From the NCBI GenBank assembly GCA_031260185.1, contig JAIRKI010000081.1, positions 1-35,023 on the forward strand: 35,023 nucleotides of DNA. The letters run 5' to 3'. Below are positions 1 through 8,095 of this stretch, piece by piece. Under the pieces are notes generated by a model, which saw nothing but the letters and a program-made list of their open reading frames with translations, searched no databases and had not been told where the DNA came from. How positions within the stretch are numbered: position 1 is the first letter of the stretch; every line of letters starts with the position of its first letter. The translations under genes and the position numbers were made by a program. Origin of the DNA: Synergistaceae bacterium (GTDB taxonomy: Bacteria > Synergistota > Synergistia > Synergistales > Synergistaceae).

Positions 1-117
1 CGAATGAAAGAATACCGCAAAATATTTACTCGGCACGACAAGCTCGATGTGATGTTCATGGCTTATATACATTGGGGGCCGGCGTTTATACTCTTGCGTA
101 GCGTCAACACGCCCTAG
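1..117 (+). pseudogene. C-terminal fragment of an IS5-like DDE transposase (5' part outside the window or lost)
   Basis: Frame 1 is open from the window edge: RMKEYRKIFTRHDKLDVMFMAYIHWGPAFILLRSVNTP*, which resembles C-terminal ends of IS5-family transposases (YDKLDVMFM..I...LRSVNTP-like tail). From memory, no search run. Confidence 0.5.
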
Positions 118-179
118 TATTGCCTGGTATATATATTTTTTCGTCAAACGCGTTATTTAACCGCGTTTATTTCCCGTTT

Positions 180-208
180 TTGATGTAAAATACGATATGA
201 TGTAAATA
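180..208 (+). promoter_or_regulatory. Possible sigma70-type promoter for the first ORF
   Basis: TTGATG, 17 nt spacer, TAAATA; about 26 nt before the ATG at 235. Confidence 0.3.
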
Positions 209-234
209 CGTTCGGTGTCTGAGAGGGTCGGCTG

Positions 235-1059
235 ATGAGCGGTCATCGCGAGGAACAGAATTATATCGCTCCCGATTTTGAAATTCTTTACGGAGAGCTC
301 GGCGATCTGCGGAGCGAACTCGCGATTATGTTCGAGGAACTGGAATTTATCAACAGGGTGGTCATTCCCCGCACACGGAACAATTACCTCATCAAAGTCG
401 GCGCCTTGCGGGTGGAACTGCTTCAGGCGCAGGTCCGCGTCATGAAAACCAGCCGCGGGATAGAGCTTCTCCGCTCCAATATCGACACGGGCGAATCGAT
501 TTTACTGAACGATATCGATTACAGGATCGAGAGCGAGTTCAAGGAGTGGGACGCGAGGCTGGTCCATGAGCTGGCTCAGATAGAGAACGCGAAAGCGCGT
601 TTTTCGTCGTTTGTCCCGTCGGAGGACGAGAACGAGGCAAGGATGATATTCCGCACGCTCTGCCGCAAGCTCAGCCCAGAGATAAACCCTGATCAGTGCG
701 ACGAGGCCAAATCGCTCTGGCCGAGCGCCTGCGCGGCGTCCGCGAACGGCGACCTCTTTCGCCTGAAAGCGCTCCTCATAATGTCGGATGATTATCCGGA
801 CAGTTACGATCTCCCCTGCAACGTCGGCGCGATGAGGGAAAACAGCGCGGCGCTGAAGGAGCGTATAGCGCGGGCGCGCACCCAACTGCGCAACGTGAAG
901 TCTCATCCCGTTTTCGAATGGATGGCCCTGCTTCAGGACAGCAAACGCCTGAACGAGGAACAAAACCGCCTACGCGCCGAGATTGCCAGCATGAACGCCA
1001 AGCACGCCGCGCTGTTCGAAACGCAGAAATCGCTGGAGCTCCGCGGCGTGAAAAGATAA
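235..1059 (+). CDS. Hypothetical protein with degenerate J-domain-like segment
   Basis: 274 aa ORF. EARMIFRTLCRKLSPEINPDQCDEAKSLWPSACAASANGDLFRLKALL resembles YRRLAKxLHPDLNPD...A...GDLxxLxAL of J-like proteins, with HPD replaced by SPE. Confidence 0.75.
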   Translation: MSGHREEQNYIAPDFEILYGELGDLRSELAIMFEELEFINRVVIPRTRNNYLIKVGALRVELLQAQVRVMKTSRGIELLRSNIDTGESILLNDIDYRIESEFKEWDARLVHELAQIENAKARFSSFVPSEDENEARMIFRTLCRKLSPEINPDQCDEAKSLWPSACAASANGDLFRLKALLIMSDDYPDSYDLPCNVGAMRENSAALKERIARARTQLRNVKSHPVFEWMALLQDSKRLNEEQNRLRAEIASMNAKHAALFETQKSLELRGVKR

Positions 1060-1372
1060 ATCCGTCACCACTCTCCCTTGACGAAAGGTCAATTCGTGAG
1101 TTCCCGAACCTTCTCCGGGACAGACCGGCTATCCGGAAAGGAAATACGTGAATATACCGAGAATCGAGGTCGGCTACCGCGTTCCGCCGAAGTCGAACAC
1201 GGCGGAACCATGGTTTTTTAACAAACTGAAATTATTCAATATCGTCTCCGGGCTGCTTAGAAACCCAGATTCAAACACATGGCCACTGAATAGTTACAAA
1301 ATTTTTACGGGGGCGGTTGTGGTGTCTCGATTTGAATTTGTAAGCCGCCGGTTGGCGTGTGCTTTTGCGGTT

Positions 1373-1401
1373 TTGACCCAGGCGCGGAAAAGTGGTAAAA
1401 T
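1373..1401 (+). promoter_or_regulatory. Predicted sigma70-type promoter upstream of skp
   Basis: TTGACC (1373-1378), 17 nt spacer, TAAAAT (1396-1401), 46 nt before the start codon. Confidence 0.55.
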
Positions 1402-1447
1402 TTCCGTGCGAAGACGATAATTTAATTTCTGGGGAGGTAAAAACGGT

Positions 1448-1915
1448 ATGTCGAAAGGTAAAAAATTGGCGGCGGCGTTTATTTTCGCGTTTTGCGCGGC
1501 GTTGGCGGCGTATTCGTGCGCGTTCGCGGCGGCGACACCGGCGGCGCCCGAGGAGAAGGTCGGCGCCATCGAACCGCAGAAGGTGCTGTTTCAGCATCCG
1601 AAATACGAACAGATCCTGCAACAGATAAAGAGCATCGCCGACCAAAAGCAAAACGAGGCGAAAACGGCGATAGATAAGGAATCGGACAACGGCAAAAAAG
1701 CCGAAATTTTCCAGAACATGCGGCGTACCATAGCGGAAGAAGAACAAAAACTGATGCAGCCGCTTTTCAGGGAAATCGACCTCGCCGTCCGCACGATCGC
1801 GACAGCCAAGAAGATAACGGTGGTGGTGGACAAGACCGCGTTATTTTACGGGGCGGTGGACATCACCGACGACGTGGTGCAGGAATTGAAAAAGAAGAAC
1901 GCGAGCGGCGGCTAG
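1448..1915 (+). CDS. OmpH/Skp family periplasmic chaperone
   Basis: Signal peptide followed by a charged coiled-coil and an OmpH-like C-terminus (AKKITVVVDKTALFYGAVDITDDVVQELKK). Confidence 0.8.
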   Translation: MSKGKKLAAAFIFAFCAALAAYSCAFAAATPAAPEEKVGAIEPQKVLFQHPKYEQILQQIKSIADQKQNEAKTAIDKESDNGKKAEIFQNMRRTIAEEEQKLMQPLFREIDLAVRTIATAKKITVVVDKTALFYGAVDITDDVVQELKKKNASGG

Positions 1916-1952
1916 ACTTTCGCCATGTTCGGGCGTTTTGCGTGATTTTGAG

Positions 1953-1980
1953 ACCCCCCTGCGCGAGGAGGGGGGTTTTG
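1953..1980 (+). terminator. Rho-independent terminator after skp
   Basis: ACCCCCCT / gcgcgagg / AGGGGGGT perfect 8-bp stem followed by TTTT. Confidence 0.7.
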
Positions 1981-2024
1981 TGTTAGGATATTGTAAAGAG
2001 GCTGTAAAATGAGGAGGCGGAAAT

Positions 2025-2519
2025 ATGTCTGAACTGAAACTGAGCTGTGAAACCATGGAAATACCGGATGAATGCAATATCATCGTCGGGCAGTCGCATT
2101 TTATCAAGACCGTCGAGGATTTGTTCGAAGCGCTCGTGACTTCCTCCCCGTCGCTGAAATTCGGCATAGCTTTCTGCGAGGCTTCCATAGAAAAACTCGT
2201 CCGCAGGGACGGCAACGACCGGGCCCTGGTGGACTGCGCGGTCAAAAACGCCCTCAAGATAGCCGCCGGGCATGTTTTCGTGGTCGTCATCAGGGACGGA
2301 TATCCCATAAACGTCATGGCGCGCGTAAAAGCCGTGCAGGAGGTTTGCGGCGTTTTCGCGGCGACGGCCAACCCGCTTCAGATAATAGTGGCCGGGAGCG
2401 AACAGGGCCGCGGGGTGATAGGGGTAATAGACGGAGGCTCGCCCGTCGGCGTCGAGGACGAGGCGGGCGAACAGTGGAGAAAAAATTTGCTCCGAAACGT
2501 GATAGGTTATAAGAGATGA
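2025..2519 (+). CDS. Adenosine-specific kinase (DUF355 family)
   Basis: IIVGQSHFIKTVEDLFEALVTSSPSLKFGIAFCEAS...RRDGNDRALVDCAVKNALKIAAGH...EQGRGVIGVIDGGSPVGVE...IGYKR is characteristic. Confidence 0.85.
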   Translation: MSELKLSCETMEIPDECNIIVGQSHFIKTVEDLFEALVTSSPSLKFGIAFCEASIEKLVRRDGNDRALVDCAVKNALKIAAGHVFVVVIRDGYPINVMARVKAVQEVCGVFAATANPLQIIVAGSEQGRGVIGVIDGGSPVGVEDEAGEQWRKNLLRNVIGYKR

Positions 2520-2591
2520 AAAAAACATGCAGGGGCAAACCCGCGTGTTCGCCCGGATAAAATTGAGACAAACCGGAGACCCGAACGGAAC

Positions 2592-4403
2592 ATGCCTGAC
2601 ATGAGAAGAGGCGGAAGAAACAAGCCCGAGGCCGCGCGCCGGGCGAAAAAAACGGCGCTTCGGATAATCCCCCTGGGAGGATTGGGGGAGATCGGGAAAA
2701 ACATGACGGCGGTCGAATACGCCGGCGATATGATAGTGATCGACTGCGGCCTTAAATTTCCCGAGGAAGAGATGTTGGGGATAGACTTCGTAATACCGGA
2801 CGTCCAATACCTTGTCGACAATAAAGAGAAAATGAGGGGCATTTTCCTGACCCACGGACACGAGGACCACATAGGCGCGGTGTCGCTGGTTCTGCCGCGC
2901 GTGGACTCGCCGATATACGGCTCGCCACTCACGCTCGCGCTGGTGGAGCACAGGCTGCTGGATGTCCGAACGCCATACAAGCCGGTATATAACGAGGTGA
3001 AAGCCGGAGAGACCGTGAAAGCGGGGTGTTTCGAGGTGAGTTTCATTCGCGTCTCGCACTCGATACCCGACAGCATGGCCCTCTTCATAAGGACTCCGGT
3101 GGGCACGTTGCTTCACAGCGGCGATTTCAAACTCGACATGACCCCCGCCGGCGGCGACGGCACCGATTTGGCGGCGCTCGCGGCATTCGGCAGGGAGGGC
3201 GTCACAGTGCTTCTGTCGGATTCGACCAACAGCGAGCGGGCGGGTTTCACCATCTCCGAATCCGTCGTCGGCCGGACGCTCGAAAACGTGTTCAGACAGC
3301 ACAAAGACCACAGGATCGTGGTAGCCGCTTTCGCGAGCAACCTCTACCGGGCTGCTCAGGTGTTCGCGATTGCCGCGCGTTTCAACAGAAAAGTCATGCT
3401 CATAGGCCGCAGCATGATCTCGTATGTGGAGCTGGCGATAAAACTGGGGTATGTCAATACCGCGCGCGAACTCTTCGTGACGCCGCAGGAAGCGGAAAAA
3501 CTGCCCCCGAACAGGACGGTGGTGATGACGACCGGAAGCCAGGGGGAACCCTTTTCCGGGCTCGTGCTGATGAGCAAGGGGGAACACAAACAAATCCGTC
3601 TGGGCGAGCGGGACACGGTCGTCATCTCGGCCACCCCGATTCCGGGCAACGAAAAATTGGTGAGCAATACGATAAACAGGTTGTTCGAGTGCGGTTGCGA
3701 CGTGATATACGAGCGCGACATGGCGGTACACGTCTCGGGGCATGCCTCGCGGGAGGAACAGAAGATACTGATGAGTCTCGTGAAGCCGAAATATTTCATA
3801 CCGGTGCACGGCGAATACCGGCACCTGGTGCGTCACTCGCAGCTTGCCTCGGAGATGGGAATATCCGCGAAAAATATTTTTGTGGCGCGCAACGGAGACG
3901 TGCTGGAACTCGACCCCTCGGGAAATATGAGGAAAGGTTCGCGTGTCGCGTCGGGCTCGGTGCTGGTGGACGGAGTGATGCTCGGCGAGTTCGAGGGAAG
4001 CCTGCTGCGGGAACGCAGGGAATTGTCGGAGAACGGCGTGATGGCGGTCTCGGTGGTGGTCGACGGTGAGTACAGGCTCGTCGCCGCGCCGCAGATAGAC
4101 AGCCGTGGTAGCATATACGGATTCGATGAGGAGAACATGCGGCCCGACATAGCGTCAGCCGTGGAACGTGCCCTCGACAACGTCCGAAGCGGCGCCGCCG
4201 ACAGTTCTTCCCTGGTCACCGAGATTCGCAGGAAAATCAGGGATGTCATAGGAAAAAATTACAGGGCTTATCCCGGCGTCATGCCTCTGGTAAGCGTGAT
4301 AGGGACGGAGGGCGGACGTCGCGTCCGTGGCGGCGAAAACGGCGGGTCCCGCAAATCGCGCGCTGGAAAACCAGCCCGGCGAAAACGCGGAAAGGTCGTG
4401 TAG
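2592..4403 (+). CDS. rnj: Ribonuclease J (metallo-beta-lactamase fold)
   Basis: LGGLGEIGKNM, THGHEDHIGA, HSGDFKLD, TGSQGEP, HVSGHASREE, PVHGEYRHL; Arg/Lys-rich tail. Confidence 0.93.
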   Translation: MPDMRRGGRNKPEAARRAKKTALRIIPLGGLGEIGKNMTAVEYAGDMIVIDCGLKFPEEEMLGIDFVIPDVQYLVDNKEKMRGIFLTHGHEDHIGAVSLVLPRVDSPIYGSPLTLALVEHRLLDVRTPYKPVYNEVKAGETVKAGCFEVSFIRVSHSIPDSMALFIRTPVGTLLHSGDFKLDMTPAGGDGTDLAALAAFGREGVTVLLSDSTNSERAGFTISESVVGRTLENVFRQHKDHRIVVAAFASNLYRAAQVFAIAARFNRKVMLIGRSMISYVELAIKLGYVNTARELFVTPQEAEKLPPNRTVVMTTGSQGEPFSGLVLMSKGEHKQIRLGERDTVVISATPIPGNEKLVSNTINRLFECGCDVIYERDMAVHVSGHASREEQKILMSLVKPKYFIPVHGEYRHLVRHSQLASEMGISAKNIFVARNGDVLELDPSGNMRKGSRVASGSVLVDGVMLGEFEGSLLRERRELSENGVMAVSVVVDGEYRLVAAPQIDSRGSIYGFDEENMRPDIASAVERALDNVRSGAADSSSLVTEIRRKIRDVIGKNYRAYPGVMPLVSVIGTEGGRRVRGGENGGSRKSRAGKPARRKRGKVV

Positions 4404-4408
4404 CGCTG

Positions 4409-4537
4409 TTGACGCAAATCGCACACGTGTTCCTCGATATCCTGGGCAATCTCGAACGCGTGGCCGACCACGCCCATAACGTGGCTCTGATAGTCAGGGA
4501 TATACAAGTCATCCATCACAGTCAGGCGGTAAAATGA
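4409..4537 (+). pseudogene. C-terminal remnant of a PhoU-domain protein (possibly from a Na/Pi cotransporter-type protein)
   Basis: Frame translation from TTG: LTQIAHVFLDILGNLERVADHAHNVALIVRDIQVIHHSQAVK*; the LD.LGNLERVADHAHNVA pattern matches the PhoU helix motif DLERIGDHAxNIA. Absent from the supplied ORF track. Confidence 0.55.
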
Positions 4538-4538
4538 C

Positions 4539-5366
4539 ATGGATTTCGGCACGGTGAGTTCCGGCGCTTTGATACTGGGCCTGGTTCAGGGAGTGACCGA
4601 ATTTTTGCCGGTCAGCAGTTCCGGCCATCTCTCTCTCGCGAAAATCATCGCCTCGTTCGATAACGTCCCGATGGCGTACGACATAGTTTTGCACGCGGCC
4701 ACGCTTATGGCCGTCGTCATCTATTTCGCGCGGGATATCGTATCAATACTTTTCGAGTGGTTTTACGGCTTCGTCAACGCCAACGCCCGCAGATGGGCCG
4801 GATGGCGGTTCGGATGGGCCGTTATCGTGGGCACACTCGTCACCGCTCCGTTTGGAATTTTGCTGAAACCGCTGGTGACATCCGCCGCATCCGATTTGTT
4901 GTGGCTCGGCGTGAATTTTACGGTGACCGGCCTGCTGCTGCTTTCGTCGCGTTTCATTTCCGAAGGCGACGCCGCTGTCGACACGCGAAGCGGTATTTTA
5001 ATCGGACTGCTTCAGGGGATCGCCGTTTTCCCCGGCATTTCGCGTTCGGGCGCCACGATATGGGGGGGGCTCGTCTCCGGTATCTCGCGGAGGGACGCGT
5101 TCAAATTTTCATTTCTTCTGTCTGTTCCGGCCGTAACCGGGGCGGTGCTCTTGGAACTGTACGATCTGGGATTGCCGGGATTCGCCGCCTCTCTGCCGGA
5201 AGGCTGGATTTGGGGCGCGGCGGCGGCGTTTTGTTCGGGTATGATTTCGCTGATCTTATTGGCGAAACTCGTCCTCAGCGACAGGTTATGGGTTTTTTCG
5301 CTTTACTGTTTCGCGCTCGGCGGATTCGCCATATTTTATTCCCTGATGGGGGCGTCATTCGGTTGA
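4539..5366 (+). CDS. uppP: Undecaprenyl-diphosphatase UppP/BacA
   Basis: LGLVQGVTEFLPVSSSGHLSLAK and GLLQGIAVFPGISRSGATI motifs; multi-TM protein. Confidence 0.93.
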   Translation: MDFGTVSSGALILGLVQGVTEFLPVSSSGHLSLAKIIASFDNVPMAYDIVLHAATLMAVVIYFARDIVSILFEWFYGFVNANARRWAGWRFGWAVIVGTLVTAPFGILLKPLVTSAASDLLWLGVNFTVTGLLLLSSRFISEGDAAVDTRSGILIGLLQGIAVFPGISRSGATIWGGLVSGISRRDAFKFSFLLSVPAVTGAVLLELYDLGLPGFAASLPEGWIWGAAAAFCSGMISLILLAKLVLSDRLWVFSLYCFALGGFAIFYSLMGASFG

Positions 5367-5935
5367 CGCGGCTCATTCTCGCGTCCGAAAGCCCCCGAAG
5401 GCGCGAGATAATGGCCTCGGTCGGGTTTGATTTCGAGGCGGTATCCCCGGGGATAACCGAGAAAACCGTTTCCGGCGAGACGCCGCGCGATATGGCGCGC
5501 CGCCTCGCGGAAGAAAAAGCCGCCGCTGTCTCCTCTCGGATGCCGGACGCGCTGACGATAGGGGCAGACACCGTCGTCGATCTGGACGGCGCGCCGCTCT
5601 CGAAGCCGCGCGACAGGGACGACTCCAGACGCATGATAAACATGCTGAACGGGAGGGCTCATCTGGTTCATACGGGCGTCGCGCTTGCTTTCGGCGGCCG
5701 CGTGACAACGTCAGTGACGGAGACGACGAAGGTTTTTTTCGGCAATCTTGAACCCGGCGAGATCGAGGAATTCGCGGCTTCCGGCCTCGGCGACGACAAA
5801 GCCGGGGCGTATGCCGTTCAGGGACGCGGGGCGCTGCTCGTGGAGAGGATCGAAGGATGCTACAGCAACGTCGTCGGCCTTCCGATATACAGATTGAAAA
5901 AAATGCTCGAACGTCTCGCGCCCGGACTCTCTTAA
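5363..5935 (+). CDS. maf: Maf-family nucleotide pyrophosphatase
   Basis: TTG start overlapping uppP stop; LILASESPRRREIM, IGADTVVDLDG, LSKPRDRDDSRRMINMLNGRAHLVHTGVAL, AYAVQGRGALLVERIEGCYSNVVGLPI. Confidence 0.92.
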   Translation: MTRLILASESPRRREIMASVGFDFEAVSPGITEKTVSGETPRDMARRLAEEKAAAVSSRMPDALTIGADTVVDLDGAPLSKPRDRDDSRRMINMLNGRAHLVHTGVALAFGGRVTTSVTETTKVFFGNLEPGEIEEFAASGLGDDKAGAYAVQGRGALLVERIEGCYSNVVGLPIYRLKKMLERLAPGLS

Positions 5936-5997
5936 GGGCTCAAGGGGACCGGTCCCCTTGCGGGGTACGGGGCGGAGTCCCGTAGGTTTGCCCGCGG
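5934..5997 (-). repeat. Two-hairpin palindromic element, copy R1
   Basis: AAGGGGAC-cg-GTCCCCTT (5942-5959) plus a GGGGCGGAGTCCC hairpin (5968-5982). Reading by hand, about 58/64 identical to the reverse complement of R3 (18726-18789). Confidence 0.85.
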
Positions 5998-6082
5998 CTT
6001 TGGACGTATAATTGTTCTTAATTGATACGACGATTGGAGTTGTTCTCATGACGGATGGCCCGAAAAAAACGGCGGTCTCGGC

Positions 6083-8095
6083 ATGAAGCCCGAGGACGCC
6101 GGCGGCGGAACGGAACCGCCTCGGAGCGGATCGGGCAGGCGGTTAAACCGTCGTTCCTGGGTTTCCGGCAGGAGGCCCGCCGGGGGAAAATTTTTGGATT
6201 TCGCGAAGTTTTTCCGGGCGTTTCTTCTGTTCGCGGTCATCATGTCCGCCCCCGATCTCTTCCGCAGGGTACGGATCGAGACCGATCACAGGACTGTGGG
6301 CATGGTCGCTGAATACCGCGATATCGTACTGTTGTCGCGGCAGGCGGGCGAATCGGTCGATGAGACGTGGAACCGCGTGAGGGACGCCGGAATCGTCGGG
6401 GTATGCGTCTCGGAATTGACCGGCAAAGATCTCGCCGCCGGTTTTCTTCCAATGTACTACGGCTCTCTCGCTGTATTCAGGCCCATCCTGCGTCTCGCTT
6501 TGCCGTTTCCGCTCGACAGGGCGGCCATTCTCGCGGAAAATACCGACCCGATGCTCGAAACCGTCGTCGATTACCTGCGGACGCGATACCGCGGGATCGT
6601 CACGCTTTCCATGACCGAGGGGACGCTCATCGTCCTGCCGCAGGCGACGGACGAGCTGGCCGACGCCGGCGTCATGCCCGATTTCGCCGCGCTTTCTTTC
6701 GCGGAAAGCGCGCGCGCGCGCGTCGTGTATCGCCCGCAGTCCGCCTCCGGGGTCGACGGCGAACGCACGGCGGCGAGCGTGGAATGGCTCAAACGGCATT
6801 ATCCGTCGATTTCGTGCGTACTTCCGGCGGGTCAGATGGTTGCCGGTTATCCCGATCTCGCGCCGTTGATCGAAACTTTGAGAGAGCTGGAACTTCCCGT
6901 AGCCCAGGCGGAGTTTGTGCGGCAGATAGGCGTTCAGGAATTGTATTCGGGCGCGGCGCCGTCCGTCATTCCGCTGCACAGCCTTGCCAGGGATGAATTG
7001 ATATCGAGAAGGATGTCGAGGGCGCAGGTGATCGAGCGTATGGTTCGCGCCGTACACGAACGCTCCGTCAGGCTGCTTCTTCTCCGTCCGTACGAATTGT
7101 ACGGCGTCGGCAAGCTGATTCCGTTTATCGACGATACGAGGACGATCGGGGAAAAACTGAAATCCCGCGGATATTCCCCGGGCTGGCCCGGGACGATCCC
7201 GATGAGAACATCGTCGCCCGGATCGGCAATGGGCGTGGCCATGGTATTTCTCGCCTGCGTGTGGTCATACGCGCGGAGGTTTCGCGGTTACGGTCACAAA
7301 GTATCCGGCGCCGAAGCGGCCGTCGCGCTGCTCTGCGCGGCGGCGCTGGGATTTTGCGCCTGGAAGGCGCCGGCCGTCTCCAAAATACTGGGCGGGCTCA
7401 CGGCCGCCATGGTCGCCGCGGAGGCGACGTTATGGGCCCTCGACGCTTACGAAAGACCCATTTACGGTCTGTTGGCGGGTCTGCTGATCACTGTCGCCGG
7501 GGGCGCCGCCATAGCTTCTTTTTACGGGACCACAACGGCCATGCTGCGGCTCTCCCCATTTTCGGGCGTCAAACTGACGCTGCTGCTCCCGCCGATACTG
7601 GTCGCGGCGAATGACCTGAAACTGAGGATATACCCCGAATCGCCCTCCGATATACTGCGCCGGCCCCCGCTTTGGGGAGAGCTGATACTGGCAGGGGGCG
7701 TCCTGTGCGCGGCGGCCGTTCTCACCGTCAGAAGCGGCAACGTGTCTTTTGTCCCGGGCTGGGAGGTCGATTTTCGCGACTTCCTCGAGCGGATAATGTG
7801 GGTCAGGCCCAGAACCAAGGAATTTCTCGTCGGATACCCCTGCGTGATAATTTACTTCGCGCTCGAAAGAAGGGGCAGGCTCGAACGTTACCGTGAAATT
7901 TTCAGGCTCGGCGCGAGCATGGCTTTTTCCGGCGCGGTGAATTCGTTCTGCCATTTTCACACGCCGCTGATATTGTCCGCCATAAGGGTGGCAAACGGCT
8001 GGATTCTGGGGATCGCCGCCGGTATCCTCACCATCGTGATAGCGGATTACGTTGGGGCTCCGCTCTGGAAAAAATTCGCAAGGCTGTTCGCGTGA
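6083..8095 (+). CDS. DUF5693 family membrane protein
   Basis: 670 aa: TM helix, extracytoplasmic region (VGVCVSELTGKDLAAG, LLLLRPYELYGVGKLIPFIDDTRTIGEKLKSRGYSPG), C-terminal multi-TM block; adjacent to csaB as commonly seen. Exact start uncertain. Confidence 0.75.
   Translation: MKPEDAGGGTEPPRSGSGRRLNRRSWVSGRRPAGGKFLDFAKFFRAFLLFAVIMSAPDLFRRVRIETDHRTVGMVAEYRDIVLLSRQAGESVDETWNRVRDAGIVGVCVSELTGKDLAAGFLPMYYGSLAVFRPILRLALPFPLDRAAILAENTDPMLETVVDYLRTRYRGIVTLSMTEGTLIVLPQATDELADAGVMPDFAALSFAESARARVVYRPQSASGVDGERTAASVEWLKRHYPSISCVLPAGQMVAGYPDLAPLIETLRELELPVAQAEFVRQIGVQELYSGAAPSVIPLHSLARDELISRRMSRAQVIERMVRAVHERSVRLLLLRPYELYGVGKLIPFIDDTRTIGEKLKSRGYSPGWPGTIPMRTSSPGSAMGVAMVFLACVWSYARRFRGYGHKVSGAEAAVALLCAAALGFCAWKAPAVSKILGGLTAAMVAAEATLWALDAYERPIYGLLAGLLITVAGGAAIASFYGTTTAMLRLSPFSGVKLTLLLPPILVAANDLKLRIYPESPSDILRRPPLWGELILAGGVLCAAAVLTVRSGNVSFVPGWEVDFRDFLERIMWVRPRTKEFLVGYPCVIIYFALERRGRLERYREIFRLGASMAFSGAVNSFCHFHTPLILSAIRVANGWILGIAAGILTIVIADYVGAPLWKKFARLFA

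Noticed and set aside
1148-1420. 90-aa ORF between the J-like gene and skp
   Set aside because: Atypical composition, no SD or homology I recognise, overlaps the predicted skp promoter.
1983-3836. 617-aa minus-strand ORF opposite RNase J
   Set aside because: His/Arg-rich, no recognisable domains; antisense openness from high GC codon usage of rnj.
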